Shown here: positions 62,723 to 64,000 of the stretch, one piece after another
Numbering within the stretch: the stretch's first letter is position 1
Layout of the letters: each line of letters begins with the position of its first letter
From: Candidatus Aminicenans sakinawicola JGI OTU-1
Lineage (GTDB): Bacteria > Acidobacteriota > Aminicenantia > Aminicenantales > Aminicenantaceae
Assembly (NCBI GenBank): GCA_000493965.1
Contig: AWNV01000007.1
Span: 20,576-84,575, forward strand
DNA: 64,000 nt
Direction of reading: 5' to 3'
Position numbers and translations under genes: made by a program
Notes under the pieces: model-generated
Database searches by the model: none
What the model saw: the letters and a program-made list of their open reading frames with translations, nothing else
What the model was told of the DNA's origin: nothing

Positions 62723-62743
62723 TGGTATGAATCTACCATACCA
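62723..62743 (+). promoter_or_regulatory. Operator-like inverted repeat of the toxin-antitoxin operon
   Basis: TGGTATG (62723-62729), 7-nt spacer, CATACCA (62737-62743), placed just after the -10 element and before the AAGGAGG ribosome site. Ribbon-helix-helix antitoxins usually bind such repeats to repress their own operon. Confidence 0.6.
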
Positions 62744-62758
62744 TACTAAGGAGGAAAT

Positions 62759-63013
62759 ATGAGCAGATCTGTTAAATTCGCAATAAGTATTCCTGATAAG
62801 GAATTTAAAGGATTGGAGGCTTTCAGAAAGAGAAAGGGTGTAAGTAGAAGTAAACTTATCCTCGAAGCTATTAAGTTCTGGAGGGAAGCCAGAGAAAAGG
62901 AAAAACTTGTAAAGATTTATGAGGAAGGGTATAAAAGGCTCCCGGAGAATCTTACAAATATAGAGGCGTGGGAAAAGGCTTCTCTAAATGTTTTTTCTCA
63001 AGAGGAATGGTAA
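62759..63013 (+). CDS. Ribbon-helix-helix antitoxin
   Basis: 84 residues. The N-terminal RSVKFAISIPDKEFKGLEAFRKRKGVSRSKLILEAIKFWRE is a CopG/MetJ-type ribbon-helix-helix DNA-binding domain; the remaining helical, acidic tail would wrap and neutralise the toxin. Strong AAGGAGG ribosome site. Its stop is directly followed by the toxin ATG, and an operator-like repeat lies upstream. Confidence 0.9.
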   Translation: MSRSVKFAISIPDKEFKGLEAFRKRKGVSRSKLILEAIKFWREAREKEKLVKIYEEGYKRLPENLTNIEAWEKASLNVFSQEEW

Positions 63014-63328
63014 ATGCGAAGAGGCGAAGTGTGGTGGGCAGATTTACCCTTGCCCCTCGGTCGTCGGCCAGTTGTACTCCTTTCCCGTGATGAGGCTTAC
63101 GCTGTAAGAAACGCTGTAACTGTAGCAGAAGTGACCTCAACTATTAGAAGTATTCCTGTAGAGGCAAATCTCGGTCCTGGAGATGGGTTGCCGAAAGAGT
63201 GTGTTGTAAATTTAGATACCATTGTGACTATACGGAAGGAATTATTGATTGAAAGAATTAGCATCCTTCGGAATGAGAAGATCGAGCAAATTAACGCTGC
63301 CATAAAATTCGCTCTATCCATCCCATAA
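63014..63328 (+). CDS. mazF: MazF/PemK-type endoribonuclease toxin
   Basis: 104 residues. Family signature MRRGEVWWADLPLPLGRRPVVLLSRDEAY, then VAEVTSTIRSIPVEANLGPGDGLPKECVVNLDTIVTIRKELL, where the conserved Asn-Asp and Arg/Thr residues of MazF are present. It cleaves RNA at short sites when released from its antitoxin. Coupled to the RHH antitoxin with no spacer. Type II TA module, likely stable and possibly mobile. Confidence 0.93.
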   Translation: MRRGEVWWADLPLPLGRRPVVLLSRDEAYAVRNAVTVAEVTSTIRSIPVEANLGPGDGLPKECVVNLDTIVTIRKELLIERISILRNEKIEQINAAIKFALSIP

Positions 63329-63411
63329 AAGACCCTCAAGTATGCCGCCACCAAACTCTATTTATACTGAATGGTGAAAAATTATCGAGAAGGTTATAAC
63401 TTATTTGCCTC

Positions 63412-63560
63412 CAAGCAAAAATATTAGCTAATAAATTTGCTTGCAAGCAAAAATATCTTGCTTTTTTAGTCACGGTCAATGAAACCTGCATAATCCGGCT
63501 CAAAGCGGCCGGTGATTCCGATTCATTACGGCCACTGCTTCCGGTCGAAAGCGGCCACCA
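63412..63560. other. Degenerate IS-end-like GC-rich words and direct repeat
   Basis: CAAGCAAAAATAT occurs at 63412-63424 and 63444-63456. Then come spaced GCGGCC words: AAAGCGGCCGGTGATTCCG (63503-63521), TTACGGCCACTG and AAAGCGGCCACC (63548-63559). Such spaced GCGGCC(A) words occur at the ends of IS21-type elements, so this may be an insertion-sequence remnant; no transposase is present. No gene is seen between 63329 and 63676. Confidence 0.35.
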
Positions 63561-63607
63561 AATGCTTAGGTGCGTGTTTTTGGGGTTGAAAACGCTGTTT
63601 TAAGGGT

Positions 63608-63629
63608 AAAAAATACCTCTATTTAGAGG
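63608..63629 (-). terminator. Terminator of the RND pump gene
   Basis: On the minus strand, CCTCTA-aa-TAGAGG followed by TATTTTTT. Another hairpin, GCTATCTTATT (63629-63639) with AATAAGATAGC (63647-63657), lies just upstream on that strand. Confidence 0.6.
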
Positions 63630-63660
63630 CTATCTTATTTATTATGAATAAGATAGCGTG

Positions 63661-63671
63661 GGCCCGTCCCC
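63661..63671. repeat. GGGGACGGGCC dispersed repeat, copy 4
   Basis: GGCCCGTCCCC on the plus strand (GGGGACGGGCC on the minus), 5 bases beyond the RND stop. It sits next to hairpins that end the gene, as the other copies sit at gene ends. Confidence 0.7.
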
Positions 63672-63676
63672 TTTTT

Positions 63677-64000
63677 TCACTGCTTGATTGGTTTGACTTT
63701 GACGCGCTCGACCAGACTGTAAATTGTGGGAATAATAAACAGAGTAAGGAGCGTGGTGGCAACCAACCCTCCTACTACAGTAATAGCCATGGGAGCTCTC
63801 ATCTCTGATCCTTCCGAAACACTCAGGGCCATGGGCAGCATTCCCAAGATAGTAGTCAAGGCCGTTATCAGCACAGGACGCAGCCTGACAGCACACGCTT
63901 GAAGAATCGCTTCTAGCTTTTCCATGCCTTTTCTTCTCAACTGGTTGGTATAGTCTACCATCACGATACCGTTATTAACCGCAATTCCCGACAGCATGAT
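63677..64000 (-). CDS. RND efflux transporter, C-terminal part (truncated by window)
   Basis: Last ~106 residues of an AcrB/CzcA-type inner-membrane pump. GIAVNNGIVMVDYTNQLRRKGM, RLRPVLITALTTILGMLPMALSVSEGSEMRAPMAITVVGG and TLFIIPTIYSLVERV match the conserved end of the RND domain with its last membrane helices. The gene continues beyond 64000, so its start and substrate class cannot be seen. A hairpin with a T-run follows its stop. Confidence 0.93.
   Translation of the reverse strand: MMLSGIAVNNGIVMVDYTNQLRRKGMEKLEAILQACAVRLRPVLITALTTILGMLPMALSVSEGSEMRAPMAITVVGGLVATTLLTLFIIPTIYSLVERVKVKPIKQ

Overview
The window looks like a chromosomal piece of a diderm (outer-membrane) bacterium. The outer-membrane evidence is LptD, an ADP-heptose-type sugar kinase with a family 9 glycosyltransferase, an O-antigen ligase-like protein, a TolC-like channel and a large Oar-like TonB-dependent receptor. 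The GWxTD-domain lipoprotein, Oar-type receptor, paired GT-C membrane proteins and bacterial-type GlnRS/HisRS/AspRS together suggest an Acidobacteria-related lineage such as Candidatus Aminicenantes. That placement is an inference from gene content, not a phylogeny.

Layout. (1) 1-1.8 kb: glnS. (2) 1.8-9.9 kb: a visibly AT-rich accessory island between glnS and rlmB. It holds a 46-codon small ORF, a TIR-domain gene coupled to a gene with a HEPN-like RNxxxH motif, a decayed ThiF/E1-like fragment, a coupled pair of unknown genes (the second with a PD-(D/E)xK-like core), and four small genes separated by a family of structured intergenic repeats. (3) 9.9-20 kb: housekeeping and lipid genes (rlmB, a diacylglycerol-kinase-like gene, a plsC-like gene, a double-MerR regulator coupled to a B12-binding radical SAM gene, accA-hisS-aspS). 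(4) 20-37.7 kb: envelope genes, namely a kinase-like membrane protein, free-Met-sulfoxide reductase, lptD, two sugar-nucleotide SDR genes, a minus-strand LPS operon, purM, two glycosyltransferases and a TolC-like gene. (5) 37.9-44 kb: two tandem 792-residue GT-C-like membrane proteins, then asnA behind a consensus promoter and a possible Asn-rich leader peptide. (6) 44-53.5 kb: minus-strand tsaD-mtnA-lipoprotein operon, tatA plus a methyltransferase, the Oar-like receptor, the GWxTD protein and tRNA-Leu(CAG). (7) 53.6-64 kb: a baeRF-like gene, a methyltransferase/ATP-grasp fusion flanked by 83-bp direct repeats, a psd gene broken by one extra T next to pssA, a LysE exporter, a lipoprotein, a DUF4143-type ATPase, a RHH/MazF toxin-antitoxin pair and the 3' end of an RND pump gene running off the window.

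Most core genes form tight operons with 4-nt overlaps. Several single genes have a TTGACA/TATAAT-like promoter ending only 6-12 nt before the start codon, which suggests leaderless mRNAs. The most promising material for new biology is the TIR/HEPN-like pair, the neighbouring unknown pair, the repeat-separated small genes of the island, the asnA leader, and the direct-repeat-flanked ATP-grasp fusion.
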